DNA of 64,000 bases from Bacteroidales bacterium (GTDB lineage: Bacteria; Bacteroidota; Bacteroidia; Bacteroidales; UBA7332): contig JAQTZA010000003.1 in assembly GCA_028687995.1 (NCBI GenBank), positions 124,001-188,000 on the forward strand, read 5' to 3'. A model generated the notes under the pieces. The model saw only the letters and a list, made by a program, of their open reading frames with translations. It had not been told where the DNA came from and did not search any database. The position numbers were made by a program, and so were the translations under genes. Below, piece by piece: positions 27,730 to 36,294 of this stretch (position 1 is the first letter of the stretch; every line of letters starts with the position of its first letter).

Positions 27730-27755
27730 TTGCACTCTAAAAATCACTATTTTTG
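27730..27755 (+). promoter_or_regulatory. probable promoter of cvpA
   Basis: TTG at 27730-27732 and TATTTTTG at 27748-27755. The 15-bp spacer is shorter than usual, but the -7 box is perfect and the start codon lies 17 bp further on. Confidence 0.45.
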
Positions 27756-27772
27756 TTTTTCAAACCAACGCT

Positions 27773-28306
27773 ATGAATTTCATTGACTGGATAATATTTG
27801 CAATAATTACCCTTGGCGTGGTCAAAGGGCTAACCGACGGACTTGTCCGCCAGCTAGTTTCGCTTGCTGGCATCATTATCGGTTCTTGGGTTGCTATTCA
27901 TTACGCTGATTTTACCGCAAAATTTTTATTAACCATCTACGATTTCCCTATTTATATTTGGAAGCCTTTGTCATTTTTTCTCCCTTTCATTATCGTCATT
28001 ATTTTGGCAAATCTGCTGGCCACTATTTTTCAAAAAGTGTTATCTGGCATTGGATTAGGACCTCTGAACCACGTTGCGGGAGCTGTGTTTGGTGGGATAA
28101 AATTTGTACTTATCATTAGTATTGCACTAAACTTGTTTCAACAATTGGATAATAAGAACTCGATTATAAAATCTTCAACTAAAGAGAATTCAATCACTTT
28201 TTACCCAGTCTTAAAAATTTCACCTGCCATTTTCCCTTACCTCCAAAACTATTTTCATCAAGAAAAAGAGATTGAAATAAAAGATAAAAAAGAGGTCGTG
28301 GGGTGA
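27773..28306 (+). CDS. cvpA: CvpA-family membrane protein
   Basis: A 177-residue inner-membrane protein with four hydrophobic segments. The N-terminus has the CvpA pattern (NFIDWIIFAIITLGVVKGLTDGLVRQ) and the conserved glycine-rich turn GIGLGPLNHVAGAVFGGIK between helices three and four. CvpA proteins are linked to colicin V production and envelope integrity in enterobacteria; their molecular role is unclear. The last ~20 residues are highly charged and cytoplasmic. It lies 84 bp upstream of sufB on the same strand and may be co-transcribed with the suf genes. Confidence 0.85.
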   Translation: MNFIDWIIFAIITLGVVKGLTDGLVRQLVSLAGIIIGSWVAIHYADFTAKFLLTIYDFPIYIWKPLSFFLPFIIVIILANLLATIFQKVLSGIGLGPLNHVAGAVFGGIKFVLIISIALNLFQQLDNKNSIIKSSTKENSITFYPVLKISPAIFPYLQNYFHQEKEIEIKDKKEVVG

Positions 28307-28390
28307 ACTAATCTGCTAAAAAATAGTTTATATGTTGTGCAACAGCATTTCTAAATTCGCTTTTGCAAATTAGTTTAAGAATCTAAATTT

Positions 28391-29836
28391 ATGCAAGAAG
28401 AAAAAGATATACTCGACGAGGTAACAACCGGCGATTACAAATATGGATTTGTTACCGACATAGACACGGAAATTATTCCGATTGGTCTGAACGAAGATGT
28501 GGTGCGCCTCATCTCTTCGAAAAAAAATGAGCCGCAATGGCTGCTCGATTTCCGCCTAAAAGCTTTCAGATATTGGGTGACACTACCAATGCCAGAGTGG
28601 GCGCATCTTCAAATTCCTGAAATTGATTATCAATCAATCAGTTACTACGCTGCTCCTCGTAAAAAAGAGGGACCAAAAAGCCTCGACGAAGTAGATCCAG
28701 AATTATTGAAAACATTCGACAAATTAGGCATTTCATTGGTTGAGCAAATGGCACTTTCGGGCATGGCGGTTGATGCTGTGATGGATAGCGTATCTGTAAA
28801 AACTACTTTCAAGGAAAAATTGGCCGAAATGGGCGTGATTTTCTGCTCCTTTAGCGAAGCGGTTCACGATTATCCAGATTTGGTGCAAAAATACCTCGCT
28901 TCGGTGGTTCCTTACCGCGACAATTTCTACGCAGCATTAAATTCGGCTGTGTTCAGCGACGGATCGTTTGTTTATATTCCGAAAGGCGTTCGTTGCCCGA
29001 TGGAGCTTTCCACATATTTTCGTATCAATGCTGCCAACACAGGTCAGTTTGAACGCACATTGATTGTGGCTGACGACGATGCTTACGTGAGCTACCTCGA
29101 AGGCTGCACCGCGCCGATGCGCGACGAAAATCAGCTTCACGCTGCAATTGTAGAAATCATTGCACACGACCGTGCCGAAATCAAATATTCAACCGTACAA
29201 AACTGGTATCCAGGCGACAAAGACGGCAAAGGCGGGATTTATAATTTCGTGACAAAACGTGGAATTTGCAAAGGCGATAGTTCCAAAATCTCGTGGACAC
29301 AGGTTGAAACCGGATCGGCTGTGACGTGGAAATACCCAAGTTGCATTCTTCAAGGCGATAACTCTGTAGGCGAATTTTATTCGGTAGCTGTCACCAACAA
29401 TCATCAGCAAGCCGACACCGGTACGAAGATGATTCACTTGGGTAAAAACACCAAAAGTACCATCGTGTCGAAAGGTATTTCGGCAGGATTTAGTCAAAAT
29501 AGCTACCGTGGATTGGTGAGAATTACCAAAAACGCTGAAAATGCCCGCAATCACTCACAATGCGACAGTCTTTTGCTGAGCGATAAGTGTGGAGCGCATA
29601 CGTTTCCATACATGGAAATCAACAACGAAACAGCGATTGTGGAGCACGAAGCGACCACCTCTAAAATCAGTGAAGACCAAATTTTCTACTGCAACCAACG
29701 TGGAATTTCCACCGAAGATGCAGTTGGGTTGATCGTGAACGGATACGCGAAAGAGGTAATGAACAAGCTGCCAATGGAATTTGCGGTCGAAGCTCAAAAA
29801 TTGCTTGCAATTAGTCTCGAAGGGTCTGTTGGATAA
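28391..29836 (+). CDS. sufB: SufB, Fe-S cluster assembly scaffold
   Basis: A 481-residue SufB of normal length. Conserved runs include [54 protein letters not shown] and the C-terminal [22 protein letters not shown], which holds residues used in cluster assembly. SufB forms the SufBC2D scaffold on which Fe-S clusters are built from sulfur delivered by SufS. First gene of the sufB-C-D-S cluster. Confidence 0.97.
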   Translation: MQEEKDILDEVTTGDYKYGFVTDIDTEIIPIGLNEDVVRLISSKKNEPQWLLDFRLKAFRYWVTLPMPEWAHLQIPEIDYQSISYYAAPRKKEGPKSLDEVDPELLKTFDKLGISLVEQMALSGMAVDAVMDSVSVKTTFKEKLAEMGVIFCSFSEAVHDYPDLVQKYLASVVPYRDNFYAALNSAVFSDGSFVYIPKGVRCPMELSTYFRINAANTGQFERTLIVADDDAYVSYLEGCTAPMRDENQLHAAIVEIIAHDRAEIKYSTVQNWYPGDKDGKGGIYNFVTKRGICKGDSSKISWTQVETGSAVTWKYPSCILQGDNSVGEFYSVAVTNNHQQADTGTKMIHLGKNTKSTIVSKGISAGFSQNSYRGLVRITKNAENARNHSQCDSLLLSDKCGAHTFPYMEINNETAIVEHEATTSKISEDQIFYCNQRGISTEDAVGLIVNGYAKEVMNKLPMEFAVEAQKLLAISLEGSVG

Positions 29837-29932
29837 TACCTCAGAGTCAATCATATTATTCATATAAATAGAATTTTAAAATGCTTCTTTCAAATATCAC
29901 TAAGGTGAATGAAGAGGCGAAAATTTAATCTT

Positions 29933-30685
29933 ATGTTAGAAATAAAAAACTTACACGCCAACGTAAATGGCAAAGAGATATTAAGAGGAATAAACCTCAC
30001 TGTTCGTCCGGGCGAAGTACACGCCATTATGGGTCCTAACGGCTCTGGAAAGAGTACTTTATCTTCAGTTCTTGCAGGAAATCCTGTATTTGAAGTCACT
30101 GAAGGAGAAGTGACATTCGAAGGAAAAAACCTGCTCGATCTTGCTCCTGAAGAGCGTTCTTGCGAAGGTATTTTCCTCAGTTTCCAATACCCTGTAGAAA
30201 TTCCGGGAGTGAGCATGGTCAACTTTATGCGTACTGCCATCAACGAACACCGCAAATACAAAAAACAGGAGCCAATTTCAGCATCTGATTTTCTGAAACT
30301 GATGCGCGAAAAACGCGAAGTGGTGGAGTTGGACAACAAACTGGCGAGCCGTTCGGTGAACGAAGGTTTCTCTGGTGGTGAGAAAAAGCGCAACGAGATT
30401 TTCCAAATGGCAATGCTTGAGCCGAAATTGGCGATTCTTGATGAAACCGATTCAGGACTTGATATTGATGCGTTGCGTATTGTTGCAAACGGTGTAAACA
30501 AGCTGAAAAGCGAACACAACGCGACTTTGGTTATCACGCACTACCAACGTCTGCTCGACTACATCAAACCAGAATTTGTGCATGTGCTCTACAAAGGCAA
30601 AATCGTAAAATCGGCTGGTCCTGAATTGGCTCTCGAACTCGAAGAAAAAGGTTACGATTGGATCAAAAAAGAGTTAGGAGAATAG
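29933..30685 (+). CDS. sufC: SufC, Fe-S assembly ATPase
   Basis: The start at 29933 (MLEIKNLHA) matches SufC family starts; an upstream in-frame start would add eight charged residues. The 250-residue ABC-type ATPase has Walker A GPNGSGKST, the SufC-specific signature FSGGEKKRNE, Walker B LAILDETDSGLD and the switch histidine in VITHYQRLL. It powers conformational change of SufBD during cluster assembly. A dispersed palindromic element separates it from sufD. Confidence 0.97.
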   Translation: MLEIKNLHANVNGKEILRGINLTVRPGEVHAIMGPNGSGKSTLSSVLAGNPVFEVTEGEVTFEGKNLLDLAPEERSCEGIFLSFQYPVEIPGVSMVNFMRTAINEHRKYKKQEPISASDFLKLMREKREVVELDNKLASRSVNEGFSGGEKKRNEIFQMAMLEPKLAILDETDSGLDIDALRIVANGVNKLKSEHNATLVITHYQRLLDYIKPEFVHVLYKGKIVKSAGPELALELEEKGYDWIKKELGE

Positions 30686-30731
30686 CCTCCCCTCCCGATA
30701 GCTATCGGGACTCCTCCAAAAGAGGGGGATA
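30686..30731. repeat. palindromic intergenic element between sufC and sufD
   Basis: It contains the perfect 18-bp palindrome TCCCGATAGCTATCGGGA (30693-30710), flanked by an outer CTCCCCTC / GAGGGGG pair that allows a two-level hairpin. Sequences of this kind are scattered between genes in many Bacteroidota genomes. It starts right after the sufC stop codon and may lower read-through or be a REP-like remnant. Confidence 0.7.
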
Positions 30732-30785
30732 AGACAAAAACAACTCAATAAGATTCTTAATTTATAAGAAAAGAGTATTATCAAT

Positions 30786-32129
30786 ATGATTATAGAACAA
30801 CAATATATAGACCTCTACAACCAAGCTAAAGGGATGATTAACCGTCATTCGTCGGACGTGCTGAATGCACCCCGCGAACAGGCGTTTGCTGACTTCCAAA
30901 AGAATGGTTTCCCGACCAAAAAGTCGGAAGAGTACAAATACACCGATGTTTCAGAATTTTTCAATCTCGATTATGGGTTCAACCTCAATCGACTTGCGGT
31001 GCCTGTAGATCCATACGAAGTTTTCAAATGCGACGTTCCGAATCTGAGCTCGTTGCTTTACTTCTTGGTAAACGACAGCTATTTTGCAAAACCAGGTGTC
31101 GGAAAGAGTTTACCTGCATCCGTTTTCGTTGGCAGTTTGAAAGATTTCAGCGAGAAACATCCCGATTTAGCTGCTAAGCATTATGGCAAATTAGCCAAAA
31201 CTGAAAACGACGGAATTGTTGCTTTCAACACTGTTTTCGCGCAAGATGGATTCGTGATTTACATTCCAAAAGGAGTCACCATCGAGAAGCCAATTCAATT
31301 GGTGAATATTTTCCGAGGCGATGTGGATATGATGTCGAATAGACGGCTGCTTATTATTGTGGAAGAAAATGCAGAGGCTAAATTGCTTTCGTGCGATCAT
31401 ACCATCGATGAAGGCAGAAAATTTCTTTCGACTCAAGTGACCGAAATATTCGTTGGCAAAGATGCTCGATTCGATTTCTACGAAATGGAAGAAAACGGTG
31501 TCGATACCTGTCGTGTGGCCTCTACTTTTGTTTCGCAAGAAGCCAATTCGAATGCGGTTGTAAACAGCATCACACTTCATAACGGTCGCACCCGAAACAA
31601 TTATGAAGTGACACTAAACGGACAACATGCCGAAACTCATTTGGGCGGAATGGCAATCGTAGATAAAACGCAGTCTGTTGATAATCATACGTTTATAGAT
31701 CACGCAGTGCCTCATTGCACCAGCCACGAAATGTTCAAATATGTGCTCGACGAGAAATCGATAGGCGCATTTACTGGACGAATTTTGGTGCGTAAAGATG
31801 CTCAGAAAACAGAGGCTTATCAAACGAACAAAAATATCTGTACGACTGCCGATGCAAAAATGTACACCAAACCGCAGCTCGAAATCTACGCGGATGATGT
31901 GAAGTGTAGCCACGGTGCCACCATTGGTCAGATTGACGAAAATGCGTTGTTCTACCTTCGTGCTCGCGGCATTTCGGAGAAAGAGGCTCGTATGTTGCTC
32001 AAATTTGCCTTTATGGCCGATGTGATTGATAACATTCGGATGGATGCGTTCAAAGACCGACTAAAGCTGTTGGTTGAGAAACGTTTCCGCAACGAATTGG
32101 CGAAATGTGCCGGCTGTAGTGGTTGCTAA
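30786..32129 (+). CDS. sufD: SufD, Fe-S assembly scaffold partner
   Basis: A 447-residue SufD. It has the PTKKSEEYKYTDVSEFF N-terminal segment, the VIYIPKGVTIEKPIQLV strand, and the C-terminal core DVKCSHGATIGQIDENALFYLRARGISEKEAR. It lacks the SufB cysteine set, as expected. The last seven residues are CAGCSGC, three closely spaced cysteines at the very C-terminus; whether they bind metal is unknown. It forms the SufBC2D complex with the two upstream genes. Confidence 0.96.
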   Translation: MIIEQQYIDLYNQAKGMINRHSSDVLNAPREQAFADFQKNGFPTKKSEEYKYTDVSEFFNLDYGFNLNRLAVPVDPYEVFKCDVPNLSSLLYFLVNDSYFAKPGVGKSLPASVFVGSLKDFSEKHPDLAAKHYGKLAKTENDGIVAFNTVFAQDGFVIYIPKGVTIEKPIQLVNIFRGDVDMMSNRRLLIIVEENAEAKLLSCDHTIDEGRKFLSTQVTEIFVGKDARFDFYEMEENGVDTCRVASTFVSQEANSNAVVNSITLHNGRTRNNYEVTLNGQHAETHLGGMAIVDKTQSVDNHTFIDHAVPHCTSHEMFKYVLDEKSIGAFTGRILVRKDAQKTEAYQTNKNICTTADAKMYTKPQLEIYADDVKCSHGATIGQIDENALFYLRARGISEKEARMLLKFAFMADVIDNIRMDAFKDRLKLLVEKRFRNELAKCAGCSGC

Positions 32130-32243
32130 AAAGCCCCACCCTGCCTCCCCAAAGGGGAGGAGAAAAGAAAAAATCACTTTTTCTGGTGAGGAAAATAAAT
32201 AATAATCATTCTTAAAAGTCCCTCTTTGGGGGATTCGGGGGCT
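32128..32243. repeat. MITE-like inverted repeat pair between sufD and sufS
   Basis: The left arm (32128-32163, AAAAGCCCCACCCTG...) contains the hairpin CCTCCCC-AAA-GGGGAGG. The right arm (32216-32243) reads on the other strand AGCCCCCGAATCCCCC AAAGAGGGA, a diverged copy of the left arm. The two face each other around ~50 bp of AT-rich DNA, with the sufS ATG directly after the right arm. No ORF is inside. This looks like a small non-autonomous element. Confidence 0.6.
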
Positions 32244-33452
32244 ATGAATATTCAACAAATAAGAAACGACTTCCCAATCCTTTCGCGTAAAATCTACGGA
32301 AAGGATTTGGTTTATCTTGATAACGGTGCCACGACTCAAAAACCACGTTCTGTGGTGGAGAAAATCGAAAAAGGTTACTACAACGTGAATGCAAACATTC
32401 ACCGTGGAGTGCACTTCCTGAGCCAGGCTGCCACAGAAGCTCACGAAGAGGCTCGAAAGACAGTTCAAGGCTTTATCAACGCCAAAGAGTCGAGCGAAAT
32501 CATCTTTACGCGCGGCACTACCGAAGCAATCAACTTGGTGGCTTCTTCTTATGGCGAACTGCTGTCGGCAGGCGACGAAATCATCGTATCGGTGATGGAG
32601 CACCACTCCAACATTGTGCCGTGGCAACTGCTCGAAACGCGCAAAGGCATCAAACTTCGCGTGATTCCGATGAACGACAAAGGCGAGTTGCTGCTCGACG
32701 AATATCAAAAACTGTTTACCGAAAAGACAAAATTGGTCTCTGTGATGCACGTTTCGAACGTGATGGGAACGATCAATCCGGTGAAAGAGATTATCGACTT
32801 TGCTCATTCCAAAGGCGTTCCGGTATTGATTGACGGCGCACAAGCAGTTCCTCACCTCACGGTGGATGTACAAGCGTTGGATGCTGATTTCTACGCATTT
32901 TCGGCGCACAAGATTTATGGCCCAAACGGCATCGGCGTGCTTTATGGGAAATCGGAATGGCTGAATAAAATCCCGCCCTACCAAGGTGGTGGCGAGATGA
33001 TTGCCACTGTTACTTTCGAGAAAACGACCTTCAACGAATTGCCATTCAAATTCGAGGCGGGAACGCCTGATTACATCGGTTCGACTGGTTTAGCAGCTGC
33101 GATTGATTACGTTTCAGCCATCGGCATGGATAAAATTGCTGCATGGGAAGATGAACTTCTTCATTACGCCACAGCCGAACTTTTGAAAATCGACGGGTTG
33201 CGCATTCTCGGAACTGCCGACCACAAAGGAGCGGTGATTTCGTTCCTCGTGGGCGATATTCATCCTTACGACATGGGCATGTTGCTCGATAAACTCGGCA
33301 TTGCGGTGCGCACCGGTCACCATTGCGCTCAACCGCTGATGAAACGCCTCGGCGTGGAAGGTACGGTTCGGGCTTCGTTTTCGTTCTACAACACCAAAGA
33401 GGAGGTCGATGTGCTGGTTGCAGCCGTGAAAAGGGTTTCCGCGATGTTTTGA
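32244..33452 (+). CDS. sufS: SufS cysteine desulfurase
   Basis: The start at 32244 (MNIQQIRNDFPIL) agrees with SufS family N-termini and yields 402 residues. PLP sites are visible: the Schiff-base lysine in FSAHKIYGPNGIG, the aldimine-stacking histidine in VMEHHSN, and the catalytic cysteine in RTGHHCAQPLM. It supplies persulfide sulfur to the SufBCD scaffold. The start codon directly abuts the right arm of a repeat element, so its leader comes from that element. Confidence 0.97.
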   Translation: MNIQQIRNDFPILSRKIYGKDLVYLDNGATTQKPRSVVEKIEKGYYNVNANIHRGVHFLSQAATEAHEEARKTVQGFINAKESSEIIFTRGTTEAINLVASSYGELLSAGDEIIVSVMEHHSNIVPWQLLETRKGIKLRVIPMNDKGELLLDEYQKLFTEKTKLVSVMHVSNVMGTINPVKEIIDFAHSKGVPVLIDGAQAVPHLTVDVQALDADFYAFSAHKIYGPNGIGVLYGKSEWLNKIPPYQGGGEMIATVTFEKTTFNELPFKFEAGTPDYIGSTGLAAAIDYVSAIGMDKIAAWEDELLHYATAELLKIDGLRILGTADHKGAVISFLVGDIHPYDMGMLLDKLGIAVRTGHHCAQPLMKRLGVEGTVRASFSFYNTKEEVDVLVAAVKRVSAMF

Positions 33453-33497
33453 TATTATAGGTTGCTCATAAATAGTTCTGTGACATTTTAAAGATTG

Positions 33498-34031
33498 ATG
33501 ACACGAATGAAAACACTATATAAAATATTAATACTTGCTGTTATTGACTTTGGACTTATTAGGCTATGGGTGTACCAAATGGATCCAGACCCAAGTGTTT
33601 CAATAGGAATTATTCTTCTAGTCCCTTTTGTTTTTGTTCTTAATCTCATAATTGCTGGATTGCTTTTTTATGCGAAAAAGAAGGAGTATTCAAAGGTATT
33701 TCTTGTAAATTCTGTGATAGCATCAGTTATATTGTTTTACTTATTTGCAAAAGGAATTGACAGACACCAAAACAAAAGGTTAGAAGAATGGACATTTCAG
33801 AAAGCCGACACCACTTTTTCATTGATTAGACGGAAAGAAACAAACGAATTTAGTATAACATATAGCTTAAATCCAGGATCTTCTTGGGGCTTCTTGTACG
33901 GACATTGCGAGAATAAAAACGAAAAATGGGTTTTAAAAGCAGATTCTATAACAATGGAAATAGATAATGACTACTTGATTGGTTTTAGAAATCAGACTGA
34001 TCCGATAAAAATGAAAAAAATTGAAAGATAA
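33498..34031 (+). CDS. small membrane protein of unknown function
   Basis: A 177-residue protein starting at the ATG at 33498. Three hydrophobic helices (about residues 8-27, 35-60 and 70-88) are followed by a soluble C-terminal half with AEDTTFSLIRRKE-like beta-strand composition (KADTTFSLIRRK, NEFSITYSLNPGSSWGF). I recognise no family. Base composition is more AT-rich than in the suf genes upstream. It stands alone between sufS and a terminator. Confidence 0.6.
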   Translation: MTRMKTLYKILILAVIDFGLIRLWVYQMDPDPSVSIGIILLVPFVFVLNLIIAGLLFYAKKKEYSKVFLVNSVIASVILFYLFAKGIDRHQNKRLEEWTFQKADTTFSLIRRKETNEFSITYSLNPGSSWGFLYGHCENKNEKWVLKADSITMEIDNDYLIGFRNQTDPIKMKKIER

Positions 34032-34078
34032 AAAACTCCACATAACTACACCTAGCTAAAAGTGGAAGTTGAGTTTTT
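34031..34078 (+). terminator. intrinsic terminator after the small membrane protein
   Basis: AAAAACTC (34031-34038) pairs with GAGTTTTT (34071-34078), with an inner AACT/AGTT pair and a T-run at the 3' end. It overlaps the stop codon of the gene. Confidence 0.65.
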
Positions 34079-34115
34079 AAATCAAGCTTTGTGCTTCTAT
34101 AAAAGTTAGCCCTTG

Positions 34116-34215
34116 CTTGACAGAGTGTCAAGTAATTCGAAATTGTCCTCCTCGGATTGTTTCAATCCGTTAGCCGATGTGCCAATATTTGGAATTCTCC
34201 CGAAATATTGGCACA
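34116..34215 (+). promoter_or_regulatory. three consecutive stem-loops upstream of the M20 deacylase gene
   Basis: Three perfect inverted repeats follow each other: CTTGACA-GAG-TGTCAAG (34116-34132), CGGATTG-TTT-CAATCCG (34153-34169), and TGTGCCAATATTT with AAATATTGGCACA (34178-34190 / 34203-34215, 13 bp, 12-nt loop). The last is followed by a T-rich stretch and the deacylase ATG 33 bp later. It could be a structured leader or attenuator, or an operator for the 13-bp repeat. Confidence 0.5.
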
Positions 34216-34247
34216 TTTGTATTTTAGAATATTTGCATCAATCTGAA

Positions 34248-35309
34248 ATGAACATAGACGAAGCGTATTACTCTGCCGTTGACCTGCTGAAAACACTGAT
34301 TTCGATTCCATCGTTGAGTCGCGAAGAGGAGAAAGCCGCTGAGGCGTTCCGACAATTCCTGACCGATCATCACGTTGAATACCAGACGTTGGGCAACAAC
34401 ACGTGGTGCTCGGCTTTTCCATTCGATGAATCGAAACCAACCATATTGCTCAACTCTCATATCGATACGATAAAAGCGGTTTCGGGCTGGCAACGCGATG
34501 CGTTTACGCCATCCGAAGAAGATGGAAAACTCTACGGATTGGGTAGTAACGATGCTGGTGGACCGTTGGTTTCGCTACTGCACACTTTCCTCGTTTTGCG
34601 CGAAAAACCTCAGGCCTACAACCTCCTTTTTCTTGCTTCGTGCGAAGAAGAAGTTTCGGGGAAAAACGGCGCCGAACTAGCAGTTACTCATTTACCCAAA
34701 ATAGACTTTGGCATTGTAGGTGAACCAACCAAAATGAATGCCGCCATTGCCGAAAAAGGATTGATGGTGCTCGATTGTGTGGTTCATGGCAAATCGGGAC
34801 ACGCGGCTCGCGAAGAGGGCGTTAATGCGATTTACGAAGCAATTCCAATCATCGAGAAGTTCAAAAGCTATCAGTTTCCCAAACGCTCAGAACTACTCGG
34901 GCCAGTCAAAATGACCGTCAGCGTGATTCATGCCGGATTGCAGCACAACATTGTGCCCGACAAATGCGAATTTACGGTCGATGTGCGCACCAACGAGTGC
35001 TACAGCAACGAAGAGGTATTTGAAATTCTGAAATCGGAAATGGCATGCGACATTACACCCCGCTCTTTCCGCCTCAACTCGTCGAATATCAACCCCAATC
35101 ATCCGTTTGTGCAACGCGCTGTAACGCTTGGCAAAACGATTTACGGTTCGCCAACGATGTCTGATCAGACGTTTATGCACTTCCCAACAGTGAAGATGGG
35201 ACCTGGAGATTCTGCCCGCTCACACACGGCTGACGAATATATTTTCTTAGCCGAAATACGCGAAGCGATAGAAATCTACGTTAAACTATTGGACGGTTTA
35301 AAATTGTAA
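34248..35309 (+). CDS. M20-family deacylase, probable ArgE-like acetylornithine deacetylase
   Basis: The ATG at 34248 is chosen over an in-frame start far upstream, which would translate the hairpin region. The product has 353 residues, typical of Bacteroidota ArgE. Zinc-ligand motifs are present: NSHIDTI (His, Asp), GSNDAGGP (bridging Asp), ASCEEEVSG (general base Glu plus ligand), VGEPT, and a late histidine in SARSHTADEY. The dimerisation domain begins near KGLMVLDCVVHGKSGHAA. It likely removes an N-acyl group from ornithine. DapE- or peptidase-type activity cannot be ruled out. No other arginine genes are nearby. Confidence 0.82.
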   Translation: MNIDEAYYSAVDLLKTLISIPSLSREEEKAAEAFRQFLTDHHVEYQTLGNNTWCSAFPFDESKPTILLNSHIDTIKAVSGWQRDAFTPSEEDGKLYGLGSNDAGGPLVSLLHTFLVLREKPQAYNLLFLASCEEEVSGKNGAELAVTHLPKIDFGIVGEPTKMNAAIAEKGLMVLDCVVHGKSGHAAREEGVNAIYEAIPIIEKFKSYQFPKRSELLGPVKMTVSVIHAGLQHNIVPDKCEFTVDVRTNECYSNEEVFEILKSEMACDITPRSFRLNSSNINPNHPFVQRAVTLGKTIYGSPTMSDQTFMHFPTVKMGPGDSARSHTADEYIFLAEIREAIEIYVKLLDGLKL

Positions 35310-35316
35310 GAACACA

Positions 35317-36294
35317 ATGGTAGAAATTCGGAACAAAGAACAATATTTTGACCTACTCAAGGAGTTCGACTACATTCCTTATACTCAAACCGAGTCTTGG
35401 TATAAACTCTATTCCGCCAGAAAACCTATCCACACTCGATTTTTTGTAGATAATCTTGAGCAACCCGAAATCGCTTTCTTCGGGTATCAAAAACGATTCT
35501 TGGGCTTCAAAATGTTTTTTATCGAAGGAGAAAGTTTCAAACACCTTCCAGTAGATGGGAAAAAACTCAAATCTTTGTTTGAAGATTTACAATCAGTAGG
35601 ATTTGACGTGATTGAAATGGACTCAAGCTTACCTTACGATCCGCAATACGAAATTGGGATGCGAAGGGCAGGATTTCTTCGTCCAGTTGGGCTTTTCTCA
35701 TCTTCCTTTAGTTCGCTCGTCAATACCAATGCTCCGAATGATTTTGACAGAAATTGGAAACAAAATCTTAAAAAGGCTGAAAAGGTCAATTTAAGATATG
35801 AATTTTCTGAAACCATCGACAAAGATCAAATCACCGAATTTTATGCGATGTATCAAGAGATGCTCGATCGAAAAAGAGTGAGTGATTCTACAAAATTCGT
35901 TCAATTCTTGGAACTTATCGATCAACCAGGTTTTGGCTTTTGTTCGGTAAAGAATGATGAAGATAAAATTATTTGTGCTGTTATTTTTTACCATTACAAC
36001 GGTGAAGGTGTTGATTTATATCGAGTAACTTCACTAGAAGCCAGATCAAATGGAGCTTCCTTTTTTATATACAAACATCTATTTTCTTCTTTGGCAGAGT
36101 TTGGATTAAGCTCTTATGATATGGGTAGGCTTACTCCTTCAATACATTCCAAAGACGCCATTTTTACGTTCAAATCGGGCGCTGGAGGTGTTTTTATTAT
36201 CTACAACGGGGAGTGGGCATGGTATAAAAGACCACTGTATAGACCGCTGATGTATTTAGTTAAACGGTTTTTAATGAAACGAATCGAAGTCTGA
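35317..36294 (+). CDS. FemAB-type acyltransferase (GNAT fold), first of a pair
   Basis: A 325-residue cytoplasmic protein with the double-GNAT arrangement of FemAB/BioF2-like transferases. The later half has NWKQNLKKAEKVNLRYEFSE, a long helical segment with YAMYQEMLDRKRV, then FGFCSVKNDEDKIICAVIFYHYNGEGVDLYRVTS and ASFFIYKHLFSSLAEFGLSSYDMGR. Such proteins transfer aminoacyl or acyl groups to cell-wall or polysaccharide acceptors. Its stop codon overlaps the start of the next gene (ATGA-type), so the two are translationally coupled. The neighbouring polysaccharide genes suggest a role in surface glycan decoration; this is inference. Confidence 0.72.
   Translation: MVEIRNKEQYFDLLKEFDYIPYTQTESWYKLYSARKPIHTRFFVDNLEQPEIAFFGYQKRFLGFKMFFIEGESFKHLPVDGKKLKSLFEDLQSVGFDVIEMDSSLPYDPQYEIGMRRAGFLRPVGLFSSSFSSLVNTNAPNDFDRNWKQNLKKAEKVNLRYEFSETIDKDQITEFYAMYQEMLDRKRVSDSTKFVQFLELIDQPGFGFCSVKNDEDKIICAVIFYHYNGEGVDLYRVTSLEARSNGASFFIYKHLFSSLAEFGLSSYDMGRLTPSIHSKDAIFTFKSGAGGVFIIYNGEWAWYKRPLYRPLMYLVKRFLMKRIEV

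Noticed and set aside
29890..30537. 215-codon open frame on the minus strand opposite sufC
   Set aside because: Antisense to an intact SufC with all ATPase motifs; low-complexity serine-rich translation.
32061..32984. 307-codon open frame on the minus strand opposite sufD/sufS
   Set aside because: It lies antisense to the well-conserved sufS gene and its translation shows no family features; it is a shadow of codon bias.
34113..34247. In-frame upstream start for the ArgE-like protein
   Set aside because: It would translate three hairpins, and the family N-terminus begins at 34248.
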